From an uncultured Dorea sp. (GTDB taxonomy: Bacteria > Bacillota > Clostridia > Lachnospirales > Lachnospiraceae), in assembly GCF_934294775.1 (NCBI RefSeq), contig NZ_CAKRAH010000007.1, positions 30,958 through 94,957 on the forward strand: 64,000 nt of DNA, written 5' to 3'. The position numbers were made by a program, and so were the translations under genes. The notes under the pieces were generated by a model. The model did not search any database and was not told the DNA's origin. It saw nothing but the letters and a program-made list of their open reading frames with translations. This document shows positions 1 through 7,147 of the stretch, in pieces. The first letter of the stretch is position 1. Each line of letters begins with the position of its first letter.

Positions 1-1
1 A

Positions 2-106
2 CTGAAGGTATTCCACCAGACAGACCATGTAATGAGAACAGTTGGACATCCACTGTACAGAAGCCTGAAGGTTTCTAAAGAAGTAAGCCAGGATATTGAT
101 TTTTAA
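2..106 (+). CDS. C-terminal fragment of an unidentified protein (5' end outside window)
   Basis: Frame 2 is open from the window edge to a TAA at 104-106 and encodes 34 residues ending in SQDIDF. The other two forward frames give less protein-like tails or stop at once. It lies directly upstream of the prdA promoter region and in the same direction. In other clostridia prdC or prdR precede prdA, so a Prd accessory protein is possible. The fragment does not look like a Fis-type helix-turn-helix end, so it is probably not PrdR. I cannot identify it from 34 residues. Confidence 0.45.
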   Translation: MKVFHQTDHVMRTVGHPLYRSLKVSKEVSQDIDF

Positions 107-137
107 TTAGTATCTGTAACTACTTAAAATAATATTA

Positions 138-155
138 TCGGTATTACCGTTGCGT
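138..155 (+). promoter_or_regulatory. candidate sigma-54 (-24/-12) promoter of prdA
   Basis: GG at 140-141 and GC at 152-153 are separated by exactly 10 nt, and the downstream element reads TTGC, as in -24/-12 promoters. The upstream element (CGGTA) is a weaker match to TGGCA. The implied start near 165 gives a 5' UTR of about 137 nt before prdA. The prd operon of Clostridioides difficile is activated by PrdR, a sigma-54-dependent regulator, which makes this promoter class expected. No comparable sigma-A promoter is obvious here. Confidence 0.5.
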
Positions 156-301
156 ACAATGAGGTAGGAGACCCCCGATTCTTTTGCCTGACAGAAGTAA
201 TTGAGAGGTTCTTCTGGTATTGCACGTAACTGTATATATATTTTTAAAGCTACAATATTCCGTAAGGAAATGTATGAAACAAAAACAAGGAGGGAAACAA
301 T

Positions 302-2158
302 ATGTCAATCACAGCTGAAACAGCAAAAGCACATGCTCATGATCCTGCAGTACTGTGCTGTAGAGCAGAAGCTGGTATCACAATTGAACCGGCTAACCTC
401 GAAGATCCAGCAATCTTTGATGATCTGGTAGATTCAGGATTATTAAACCTGGACGGATGCCTTACTATTGAAGAAGTACTGGGTGCAAAACTTACAAAAA
501 CTTGTGATTCTCTTTGCCCATTAACAAATGATGTTCTGGATGGTGTGAAAGCACCTACAACTCCAGTAGAAGAAAAGGCAGAGGAAGAAGCTCCGGCAGA
601 GGAAGCTGCACCGGCAGCGCCAGTTGCAACAGCAGCAACAGTAGCTGGAGGAACACTCAAGATCCACATTGGAGAAGGAAAGGATATCAACCTTGAAATC
701 CCAGTTGGAGCACTTGGAGCAACAGGAGAAGCAGTAGCAGAAGTACCTGCAGCAGCAGTAGCAGCTACAGCAACAGCAGAAGCACCTGTTGAAGAAGAAA
801 AAGTAGTAGGAACATTAACAAGAAAACACATTAAAATCACAGAAGTTAAGAGAGGACCAGAGACAAAGATCGAAGGAACAACTCTTTACATCCGTGAGGG
901 AATTGAAGCAGATGTAATTGCTGATCAGGAACTGGTTAAAGATTTCCATCTTGAAATCATCACTCCTGACAAATATCACACATACTCAGAGACAATCATG
1001 GATGTTCAGCCAATCGCTACAAAAGAAGGCGATGCAATCCTTGGTGAAGGTGCAACAAGAGTACTTGACGGCGTTGTTATGATGCTGACAGGAACAGATG
1101 AAGGCGGAGTTCAGATCGGTGAATTCGGTTCTTCAGAAGGATATCTTGACGAGAACATCATGTGGGGACGTCCTGGATGCCCGGATAAGGGAGAAATCTT
1201 TATCAAAGGTAACATCGTAGTTCAGGAAAAGACAAACATGGAACGTCGTGGACCTATGGCTGCACATACAGCATTTGATATCATTACTCAGGAAATCCGT
1301 GAAGTAATGAAAGAACTGGATGATAGCTTCATCGCTGAGGAGCAGGTACTGAAATCTGTTCGTCGTCCAGGAAAGAAAAAAGTCGTAATCGTTAAAGAGA
1401 TCATGGGACAGGGAGCTATGCATGATAACTTCATCCTTCCTGTAGAACCAGTTGGTATCCTTGGCGCAAGAGCTAACGTAGACTTAGGAAACGTACCTGT
1501 ATGCGTATCTCCACTGGAAGTGCTTGATGGATGTATCCATGCATTAACATGTATCGGACCTGCATCAAAAGAGATGTCAAGACATTACTGGAGAGAGCCA
1601 CTTGTACTTGAAGCTTTACATGATGAAGAAGTTGACCTTTGCGGAGTTGTATTCGTAGGATCACCTCAGATCAATGCTGAGAAGTACTATGTATCTCGTC
1701 GTGTTGGACATACTGTAGAGATGATGGACGTTGACGGAGCTTTCGTTACAACAGAAGGATTCGGAAATAACCACATTGACTTTGCAAGCCACATCGAGCA
1801 GATCGGTATGAGAGGAATCCCGGTAGTTGGACTTTCATTCTGTGCTGTTCAGGGTGCACTCGTTGTTGGTAACAAGTACATGCAGTACATGGTTGACAAT
1901 AACAAATCAGAGTCTGGTATCGAAAACGAAGTACTTGGATGTAATACACTTTGCCAGGAAGAAGGTATCCGTGCCCTCGCTATGCTGAAAGCAGCTATGG
2001 CTGGTGAAGAAGTAAAAGCCGCTGAGAAGAAGTGGAATCCAAACGTTAAAGCTACTAACGTTGAGCTGATCGAAGCAGCTTGCGGTAAGAAGATCGAACT
2101 CGTAGATAACGAGCAGTCTCTGCCAATGAGCCAGAAACGTAAAGAAAAATACGACTAA
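302..2158 (+). CDS. prdA: D-proline reductase proprotein PrdA
   Basis: PrdA is the pyruvoyl-subunit precursor of D-proline reductase, which reductively opens D-proline to 5-aminovalerate in Stickland fermentation. The 618 residues match the family length. Residues 1-135 form an N-terminal module with a CC pair (19-20) and conserved NLEDP and DSGLL segments. Ala/Glu-rich linkers flank a short glycine-rich segment near 120-133. The catalytic core runs from about 165. The self-cleavage cysteine is Cys401 in the VCVSP motif. Cleavage there leaves about 400 residues plus a 218-residue pyruvoyl fragment, agreeing with the known 45- and 23-kDa subunits. A strong AGGAGG site precedes the ATG. The next gene starts 17 nt downstream. 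The N-terminal module recurs alone at 50417-50830. Confidence 0.96.
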   Translation: MSITAETAKAHAHDPAVLCCRAEAGITIEPANLEDPAIFDDLVDSGLLNLDGCLTIEEVLGAKLTKTCDSLCPLTNDVLDGVKAPTTPVEEKAEEEAPAEEAAPAAPVATAATVAGGTLKIHIGEGKDINLEIPVGALGATGEAVAEVPAAAVAATATAEAPVEEEKVVGTLTRKHIKITEVKRGPETKIEGTTLYIREGIEADVIADQELVKDFHLEIITPDKYHTYSETIMDVQPIATKEGDAILGEGATRVLDGVVMMLTGTDEGGVQIGEFGSSEGYLDENIMWGRPGCPDKGEIFIKGNIVVQEKTNMERRGPMAAHTAFDIITQEIREVMKELDDSFIAEEQVLKSVRRPGKKKVVIVKEIMGQGAMHDNFILPVEPVGILGARANVDLGNVPVCVSPLEVLDGCIHALTCIGPASKEMSRHYWREPLVLEALHDEEVDLCGVVFVGSPQINAEKYYVSRRVGHTVEMMDVDGAFVTTEGFGNNHIDFASHIEQIGMRGIPVVGLSFCAVQGALVVGNKYMQYMVDNNKSESGIENEVLGCNTLCQEEGIRALAMLKAAMAGEEVKAAEKKWNPNVKATNVELIEAACGKKIELVDNEQSLPMSQKRKEKYD

Positions 2159-2175
2159 GATCAGGTGTTATCATA

Positions 2176-2475
2176 ATGGATAATGAACGTTTACACTATG
2201 GCGATAAGATCATTTATATGGAAGGTGTGATCGTAGATGTTGATGACTGTAGTATCAGCATTGACTTAAAAGGGCGTCTGGGGTTCTTTAAAGCTCCAAA
2301 GAGAATGTTCATCTGCGATACAGAACCGAAAGTTGGTCAGGAAGTTGGCTGGAACATGAGTTTCCCGGAACAGCTCGGACCGGAGATAAATGAGAAATAC
2401 GTCAGCAATATTGAAAAAGAACGTCGCAAACAACAAGAAATGCAAGCACGTTTGGATGCTAATAAGGAGGATTAA
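2176..2475 (+). CDS. small prd-cluster protein (CBO2463/CBO2479-type)
   Basis: This 99-residue protein lies between prdA and prdB, 17 nt after prdA and 2 nt before prdB, so it is surely co-transcribed. The N-terminal part (residues 8-45) looks like a small beta-barrel with alternating hydrophobics (IIYMEGVIVDVDD...ISIDLKGRLGFF). The C-terminal 25 residues form a charged helix. I recognise it as the conserved CBO2463/CBO2479-domain family that accompanies D-proline reductase genes. Its biochemical role is unknown to me. Assistance in PrdA/PrdB assembly is an inference from position only. The ribosome binding site is weak, consistent with translational coupling. Confidence 0.75.
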   Translation: MDNERLHYGDKIIYMEGVIVDVDDCSISIDLKGRLGFFKAPKRMFICDTEPKVGQEVGWNMSFPEQLGPEINEKYVSNIEKERRKQQEMQARLDANKED

Positions 2476-2477
2476 AA

Positions 2478-3203
2478 ATGAGTTTAACGGTTGTTAAAGG
2501 CTTACAGTCTGAAATATTCGTTCCTATTACTCCACCGTCAGTATGGACTCCTGTAACAAAAGAGCTGAAAGATATGTCTGTCGCTCTTGCAACAGCAGCA
2601 GGTGTTCACAAGAAGAGCCAGGAGAGATTCAACCTTGCTGGTGACTTCACATGGAGAAAGATCGAAAATACTACACCATCTAGTGATCTGATGGTATCAC
2701 ACGGTGGATATGATAACAGTGATGTTAACAAAGACATCAACTGTATGTTCCCAATTGACAGAATTCATGAATTAGCAGCAGAAGGATTTATCAGAGCTTG
2801 TGCTCCAGTACATGCTGGATTCATGGGTGGTGGTGGAAACCAGGAGAAATTCAAACATGAAACTGGTCCTGCTATCGCTGAAATGTTCAAAAATGAGGAT
2901 GTTGACGCAGTAATCCTCACCGCTGGCTGAGGTACCTGCCACCGCTCTGCAGTATTGGTGCAGAGAGCGATTGAAGAAGCTGGAATTCCTACAATTATTA
3001 TTGCAGCTCTTCCACCAGTTGTTCGTCAGACTGGTACTCCTCGTGCGGTAGCTCCGTTGGTACCTATGGGTGCTAATGCGGGTGGTCCTCACAACGTAGA
3101 ACAGCAGACACAGATCGTAAAGGCAACTCTGGAGCAGTTAGAGAAAATCGAAACTCCAGGAAAGATTGTTCCGTTGCCATTCGAGTATGTTGCTAAGATC
3201 TAA
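2478..3203 (+). CDS. prdB: D-proline reductase selenoprotein subunit PrdB (Sec151)
   Basis: PrdB carries the catalytic selenocysteine of D-proline reductase. The frame from ATG 2478 is interrupted only by TGA at 2928-2930 (codon 151) and continues in the same frame to TAA at 3203, giving 241 residues with U151. The context AG-U-GTCHR matches the UxxC redox motif of PrdB. The sequence after the UGA (VQRAIEEAGIPT, RAVAPLVPMG) is also typical PrdB. Two separate shorter genes would be a misreading. A perfect 7-bp hairpin begins 14 nt after the UGA. An AAGGAGG site precedes the start. The organism must therefore encode SelA/B/C/D, none of which lie here. Confidence 0.96.
2945..2965 (+). promoter_or_regulatory. 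bacterial SECIS-like hairpin in prdB
   Basis: The CTCTGCA arm (2945-2951) pairs perfectly with TGCAGAG (2959-2965) around the 7-nt loop GTATTGG, which starts with the GU expected for SelB recognition. It begins 14 nt downstream of the UGA at 2928-2930, the usual distance for bacterial SECIS elements. CGC/GCG flanks can extend the stem with a small bulge. Confidence 0.75.
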
Positions 3204-3237
3204 TTCGATTTGAAAAAAATTTAATTGATCTTAAGAA

Positions 3238-3267
3238 GGGCAGATGTATCTTGCATCTGCCCTTTTT
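3238..3267 (+). terminator. Rho-independent terminator after prdB
   Basis: A 9-bp perfect stem (GGGCAGATG/CATCTGCCC) around a 7-nt loop is followed by five T. It separates prdA-prdB from prdD-prdE, which has its own promoter-like sequence. Confidence 0.85.
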
Positions 3268-3289
3268 GAAAAAAGAATCAGACAGTATA

Positions 3290-3318
3290 TTGGAATTTCT
3301 TGCAGTATATTGTATACT
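3290..3318 (+). promoter_or_regulatory. candidate sigma-A promoter of prdD-prdE
   Basis: TTGGAA (3290-3295), a 17-nt spacer and TATACT (3313-3318) lie just after the prdB terminator and about 50 nt before prdD. This suggests prdD-prdE can be transcribed independently of the sigma-54-type promoter of prdA. Confidence 0.5.
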
Positions 3319-3367
3319 AGAGATATGGATAGGACATTATGTCCGTAAATTTTTAGGAGGTGACATG

Positions 3368-4135
3368 ATGGCTGATAAAGAGATAGATTTAAGACGCCTT
3401 GTGATTAAAGCATTTCATATGACAGATGTGGAATGGGGTGAGCACAATAATATCACAACGGATGGCCATATGACGGTCAGTAAAGAGATGATCGATCAGC
3501 TTGTTGCACAGGATGATTGTATTGAGAAGATTGATATTCAGATTATAAAACCGGGAGACCATGACAGATGGACGAACACGATTATGGATATCATTCCAAT
3601 CTCGACAAAAGTACTTGGTAAATTGGGAGAGGGAATTACTCATACCATAACCGGTGTATATGTAATGCTGACAGGCGTTGATGTTAACGGAAAGCAGTGT
3701 CACGAATTTGGTTCGTCAGAAGGTAATCTGAAGGAACAGCTGTACTTGAACCGTGCAGGAACACCAGGAGATGATGACTATATTATTTCTTTTGATGTTA
3801 CATTTGCTGCTGGAATGGGGCAGGAAAGACATGGACCATTTACAGCACACAAACTTTGCGATGAATTTATTCAGACTTATAGAGAAAAGCTGAAGAAGTT
3901 CAAAGGCGATAAGTGCACAGAACGTCATGAATATCATGACAAAGTAAGACCTGGAAAGAAAAAGGTTGTAATTATCCGTCAGGTTGCAGGACAGGGAGCT
4001 ATGTATGATACATGGATGTTCCCGGATGAACCATCAGGGGTTGAAGGCGGACGTTCGATTATCGATATGGGCAATATGCCGGTTATGATTACTCCGAATG
4101 AGTACAGAGACGGCATGATCCGCTCAATGCAGTAA
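3368..4135 (+). CDS. prdD: proline reductase cluster protein PrdD
   Basis: This 255-residue protein aligns along its length with the core of PrdA (from about PrdA residue 165), sharing VMLTGxD, EFGSSEGxL, RxGPxxAH, RPGKKKVVII and GQGAMxD. At the position of the PrdA cleavage cysteine it has Met240 (VMITP instead of VCVSP), so it cannot form the same pyruvoyl group. An AGGAGG ends at 3360. ATG 3368 has better spacing than ATG 3365; both are in frame. prdE follows after 20 nt and continues the PrdA alignment. PrdD is a known Prd cluster member of undefined role. A non-catalytic partner of PrdA/PrdB is an inference. Confidence 0.9.
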   Translation: MADKEIDLRRLVIKAFHMTDVEWGEHNNITTDGHMTVSKEMIDQLVAQDDCIEKIDIQIIKPGDHDRWTNTIMDIIPISTKVLGKLGEGITHTITGVYVMLTGVDVNGKQCHEFGSSEGNLKEQLYLNRAGTPGDDDYIISFDVTFAAGMGQERHGPFTAHKLCDEFIQTYREKLKKFKGDKCTERHEYHDKVRPGKKKVVIIRQVAGQGAMYDTWMFPDEPSGVEGGRSIIDMGNMPVMITPNEYRDGMIRSMQ

Positions 4136-4155
4136 CTATAGGAGGTGCAGAAGTT

Positions 4156-4638
4156 ATGGGAATTGGACCATCAACAAAAGAAACATCATTACATCATTTC
4201 AGAGATCCACTTCTGGAAGTAGTGGCAGAAGATACAGATCTGGACCTTCTTGGACTTATCATAGTCGGAACGCCGGATGATAATAAGGATAAAATGCTCG
4301 TGGGAACGAGAGCGGCAGCAATGGCAGAGTGTATGCGTGCAGACGGAGTGATCATATCATCAGATGGATGGGGAAATAGCGATGTAGATTACACGAATAC
4401 ATGTGAACAGCTTGGAATCAGAGGAATCCCGGTAACGGGTCTTAATTTCAGCGGTACAGTTGCCAAATTTGTTGTAGAAAATGATTATCTGGACGGAATT
4501 GTAGATATCAATAAGAGTGTGGATGGCACAGAAACTGACGTTGTCGGAGAAAATAATATGGTAAGAGTGGACTGCCTGAAAGCAAAGGCGCTTCTGAAAC
4601 TTAAGATGCGTCATAAAGATGAGCAGGAAGGACGTTAA
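4156..4638 (+). CDS. prdE: proline reductase cluster protein PrdE
   Basis: This 160-residue protein matches the C-terminal part of PrdA. Its start (IGPSTKETSLHHFRDPL) aligns with PrdA IGPASKEMSRHYWREPL. The DGWGNSDVDY and GIRGIPVTGLNF segments correspond to PrdA EGFGNNHIDF and GMRGIPVVGLSF. PrdD plus PrdE thus reconstitute a PrdA-like protein without the N-terminal module and the catalytic cysteine, split about 20 residues after the cleavage position. It has its own ribosome binding site (AGGAGG, 4140-4145). Nothing like prdF (proline racemase) follows. Confidence 0.88.
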   Translation: MGIGPSTKETSLHHFRDPLLEVVAEDTDLDLLGLIIVGTPDDNKDKMLVGTRAAAMAECMRADGVIISSDGWGNSDVDYTNTCEQLGIRGIPVTGLNFSGTVAKFVVENDYLDGIVDINKSVDGTETDVVGENNMVRVDCLKAKALLKLKMRHKDEQEGR

Positions 4639-4691
4639 AAGACAAGTCTGTTCGAAGATTTTGCCGGTTTACATAAGAATCTAGGATAAGG

Positions 4692-4745
4692 AAAGAGAAG
4701 ACTTTCATATTCAATAATGAAGAATGAAAATCTTCTCTTTCTTAT
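4692..4745. terminator. bidirectional terminator between prdE and a convergent gene
   Basis: An AAAGAGAAGA arm pairs with TCTTCTCTTT, with an inner TTTCAT/ATGAAA extension. It is followed by T-rich sequence on both strands and serves prdE (plus) and the YcxB-like gene (minus). Confidence 0.75.
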
Positions 4746-5281
4746 TTATCAAAAGCTGGGTCGATAGGGGAATAAGTGATTTCTGGGTGTTGTTCTAACA
4801 TCCATTGCTTAAAACTGATGGCATCTCCCTTGATAAAAGAATCTTTGTCGATCATGACCCCTTCGATTTGATCTTTAGAAGTTAATTTATAATAACTTTT
4901 GGCTTCTTCAAATTTTGTAAGATCCTCCCAATTGACATGATTATTGATTTTGTTGTTGATGTAGAGTGCAATATCTTTTTCGCGGATCATTACTTTACAA
5001 GTCCAGTCTTTGTCGTTGAAGTACTGAGACCGTGTTACCCGGAATGTTTTGTCGGCATGCATCCACTTGAAAAATACTCCACGATAAATGGAAATAAATG
5101 AAAGCGTTGCGCCGACGGATTGCCACCGGAGAGAAGCGCCTACATGGTGAAAATAAATCCAGCCGAAAGTACCGGCTACAAAAATAACACAATAGATATA
5201 GAAAATAGGAACTCTCCAGAACTTAGGGGCAGCCCATTTGTCATAACGTTTGCGTGTCATTACATATTCATTGATGAACAT
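4742..5281 (-). CDS. YcxB-like membrane protein
   Basis: The protein has two adjacent hydrophobic segments near the N-terminus (FYIYCVIFVAGTFGWIYF and a second after a short loop) and a soluble C-terminal half with the pattern of the YcxB-like C-terminal domain (WEDLTKFEEAKSYYKL). Family function is unknown. I chose ATG 5281, which has GGAG 9 nt upstream. The frame stays open to an ATG at 5368, but that start lies inside a dispersed palindromic repeat (5331-5376) and directly behind the terminator of the upstream gene. The longer form would be 208 residues. It converges on prdE and has no evident functional link to it. Confidence 0.6.
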   Translation of the reverse strand: MFINEYVMTRKRYDKWAAPKFWRVPIFYIYCVIFVAGTFGWIYFHHVGASLRWQSVGATLSFISIYRGVFFKWMHADKTFRVTRSQYFNDKDWTCKVMIREKDIALYINNKINNHVNWEDLTKFEEAKSYYKLTSKDQIEGVMIDKDSFIKGDAISFKQWMLEQHPEITYSPIDPAFDK

Positions 5282-5330
5282 AGAATAATCTCCATAATAG
5301 AATCTGTTTTTGTTGTAATATTGGTTTAAT

Positions 5331-5376
5331 ACAGAGAGGCTGCCGGTGGCAGATTCTCTCGCATACATTGGTATAA
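5331..5376 (-). repeat. dispersed terminator-associated palindromic repeat, copy a
   Basis: Read on the minus strand it begins TATACCAATGTATGCGAGAG and continues with CTGCCACCGGCAG, an internal palindrome. It directly follows the terminator at 5373-5403 of the upstream minus-strand gene. It resembles copies at 31701, 32697, 45497, 50368, 54329 and 60061, and partly 36495. Confidence 0.65.
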
Positions 5377-5403
5377 AAATGGCAGTCTGGATAGACTGCC
5401 ATT
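5373..5403 (-). terminator. terminator of the TSUP permease gene
   Basis: A 10-bp stem (AATGGCAGTC/GACTGCCATT) with a 6-nt loop is followed on the minus strand by TTTTTAT. It lies 32 nt past the stop of the permease gene. Confidence 0.8.
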
Positions 5404-5434
5404 AATTGACTGCTTGTTTTATATAATTTTATAA

Positions 5435-6325
5435 TTATGCAGCGCTAGCATTTTTTTCTTTCTTCGCAGCACTAAGTAATGTGTAAGAAGTCCAAACAAG
5501 TACGATGCAGATTAAGTTGATGAGCCAGAACATTGGAAGTCCTGTAACCAGTTTCCATGCAATGAATACACCGATACATCCACCGATTGCGTTTCCGATA
5601 GTATGTGAAACGTCATATCTGTGTGATTTGATAAATTCGATAGAGCATGCAGGCATAAGACATGCGCAAGATCCCATGAATACTGGGAAACATGTGGCTG
5701 CGTCAACACCAAGAAGAAGACAAGTAGCCATACATGGAGCGTACAGACCGAAACCAATATCCATTAAAGCTCCCCATAAAATATTAAGAGCTGCAGCGAC
5801 AATTAATTTCCATCCTGTTAATCCTACGGCTGTACCAACCAGACCAAACGGTCCAACACCAAGGTTTTTGCATAACATAACGGCTGCGAGTGGAAGCATT
5901 GCGCATCCAAGAGCGATTCTGATCTTGTTACGTGGCCATTTTGTTACGATAGATGCAAATCCGAATGAACCAACAGCTGCACAGATGTACATTACCCAAA
6001 GGAAAAGAGGATCACATTCTACAGAAGTTGTAAAAATGAAAGCCTCGAAAATAACTGGGAATGTGTCACCGATATTCAGTGTACCTGGAATATTGATGTC
6101 ATCAATCTGATTGAAAAGTTTATACATGAATGTTGATGGTGCATAAGAACCACATCCTAAAGTGTCAAGGAAGTTGGCTACAATACCGACAGTAAAGGCG
6201 GAAGCCCACTGTTTACCTGTAGTACTTTTGAGTTCGTCCATACGGTTCTTGCCTAAGTCGACAACGAGACCGATACCTGTTCCAGCAAACAAAACACCTA
6301 ATAAAATTTGGATTGCTAATAACAT
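5435..6325 (-). CDS. TSUP-like (TauE/SafE) integral membrane permease
   Basis: This 296-residue protein is almost entirely hydrophobic, with about eight predicted membrane segments. It shows the repeated glycine-rich halves typical of TSUP transporters (GVLFAGTGIGLVVDLG near the start, GALMDIGFGLYAPC in the second half). The family exports or imports sulfite, sulfonates or organic anions. The substrate here cannot be read from sequence. The closeness to the prd genes suggests, without proof, a role in amino-acid or sulfur/selenium metabolism. ATG 6325 was chosen because GGAGG lies 9 nt upstream; longer in-frame starts lack one. It has its own promoter (6491-6519) and terminator. Confidence 0.72.
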   Translation of the reverse strand: MLLAIQILLGVLFAGTGIGLVVDLGKNRMDELKSTTGKQWASAFTVGIVANFLDTLGCGSYAPSTFMYKLFNQIDDINIPGTLNIGDTFPVIFEAFIFTTSVECDPLFLWVMYICAAVGSFGFASIVTKWPRNKIRIALGCAMLPLAAVMLCKNLGVGPFGLVGTAVGLTGWKLIVAAALNILWGALMDIGFGLYAPCMATCLLLGVDAATCFPVFMGSCACLMPACSIEFIKSHRYDVSHTIGNAIGGCIGVFIAWKLVTGLPMFWLINLICIVLVWTSYTLLSAAKKEKNASAA

Positions 6326-6490
6326 AAATTCATCCCTCCAGATTTTCATATTAAATTGTAGACAAGCGATACAAGTGAATGTTGTGTGCAAATACTATAA
6401 TTGATAAAGTTCTGCACGATTGAAAAAGAAATCCTTTACACCCCGATTTGTAAATAATTTCTATAAATTCACGCGTTGCTTTGTATTAAT

Positions 6491-6519
6491 ATTCTATCAA
6501 CTATATCGTTAAAAGTCAA
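6491..6519 (-). promoter_or_regulatory. sigma-A promoter of the TSUP permease gene
   Basis: On the minus strand TTGACT, a 17-nt spacer and TAGAAT, giving a 5' UTR of about 160 nt. It lies downstream of the terminator of the preceding ncRNA, so the two are separate transcription units. Confidence 0.65.
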
Positions 6520-6547
6520 TCAAACAAAGGAATTTATAGATAGAAAC

Positions 6548-6921
6548 AATAAGAAAAAGCACGACATCTGAACATGTCGTGCTCTTTCTTATTGGTATGT
6601 CATTGAGAGGTTTTTCCTCGTTGCATTGCAGTTTTGTTTATATACAAAGCTGGGGAATGCTCCTCTTTTTCAGAGGATGTATATATCAATTGGAGTTCAC
6701 CCTCGCAAGGTCATTCTTGGGGGAAACGACCGGCCCGGGTATAACTGCAATTACAACCATAATAATGGTTACCGACAGAAACTGCCGGTGACAGTTCCGT
6801 ACGGATAAACTAACTTAAAAATAGATTCCTGAAGATGTCGATTTTAAAATAGCAGCTCCCGAATATAATTACTCTGTCAAGGAACCGCCGTTGGTTGTTT
6901 GTGTCTAACTATCTTTAAGTT
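6548..6921 (-). ncRNA. probable free-standing structured ncRNA (unidentified)
   Basis: A near-perfect sigma-A promoter (TTGACA, 17 nt, TATATT; 6928-6956, minus strand) fires into about 370 nt without a convincing reading frame. The segment ends at a strong terminator (stem GCACGACAT/ATGTCGTGC at 6559-6582, then TTTTTCTT). Local hairpins are at 6607-6619, 6662-6676, 6755-6770 and 6780-6796. A nested stem at 6699-6740 has arms ACCC/GGGT and GGTC/GACC. It lacks the tmRNA start and CCA end, the GAGGAAAGUCC core of RNase P RNA and the GGAAGG tetraloop region of SRP RNA. It could be a divergent 6S-type or raiA-type RNA or something new. The next gene has its own promoter, so this is not an ordinary leader. 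Confidence 0.6.
6559..6582 (-). terminator. terminator of the ncRNA
   Basis: A 9-bp perfect stem with loop CTGAAC is followed on the minus strand by a T-rich run (6551-6558). On the plus strand it is also followed by TCTTTCTT, so it may work both ways. Confidence 0.8.
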
Positions 6922-6927
6922 GTTATT

Positions 6928-6956
6928 AATATATCACGTTAATCCGATGATGTCAA
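6928..6956 (-). promoter_or_regulatory. sigma-A promoter of the ncRNA
   Basis: Consensus TTGACA (6951-6956), exactly 17 nt, then TATATT (6928-6933) on the minus strand. It is one of the best promoter matches in the window. Confidence 0.75.
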
Positions 6957-7105
6957 TAAGGAAGAAAAAAATTGGAAATTACTACAATAAAAATGATCAA
7001 AGAAAATAGTTGTTTCGTGCAATTTTTATGATGACAGGAGAGGGAATATTGTGAAAATACAAAAACTGCAATATAAAATAAAGAAAAATATTAGATTTTA
7101 CGTAA

Positions 7106-7143
7106 TAAAGGCGTTGCTTCTATAAAAAAGCAGCGCCTTTTGT
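7106..7143 (-). terminator. terminator of the LysR gene
   Basis: On the minus strand AAGGCGCTGCTT pairs with AAGCAACGCCTT around an A/T loop, followed by TATT. It starts 5 nt past the stop codon. Confidence 0.75.
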
Positions 7144-7147
7144 AAGT

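Noticed and set aside
160..260. T-box or other riboswitch in the prdA leader
   Set aside because: No AGGGUGGNACCGCG-type or other conserved riboswitch block is present; only weak local pairing.
337..840. Long minus-strand frame opposite prdA
   Set aside because: Mirror image of the Ala/Glu-rich linker codons; no ribosome binding site and low-complexity product.
2955..3203. A separate 82-codon gene after the prdB UGA
   Set aside because: It is the C-terminal part of PrdB read through the selenocysteine UGA.
3251..3367. Upstream extension of prdD to an ATG at 3251
   Set aside because: It would run through the prdB terminator and the prdD promoter, and its residues are not PrdD-like. AGGAGG selects ATG 3365/3368.
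6699..6740. RNase P or T-box core in the ncRNA (GAGGGTGAAC)
   Set aside because: The surrounding conserved blocks of both families are missing; short coincidence.
7055..7135. 24-codon frame beginning at a GTG near 7051 with an AGGAGAGGG upstream
   Set aside because: It runs into the LysR terminator, is Lys/Ile-rich as expected for chance AT-rich frames, and has no family resemblance.
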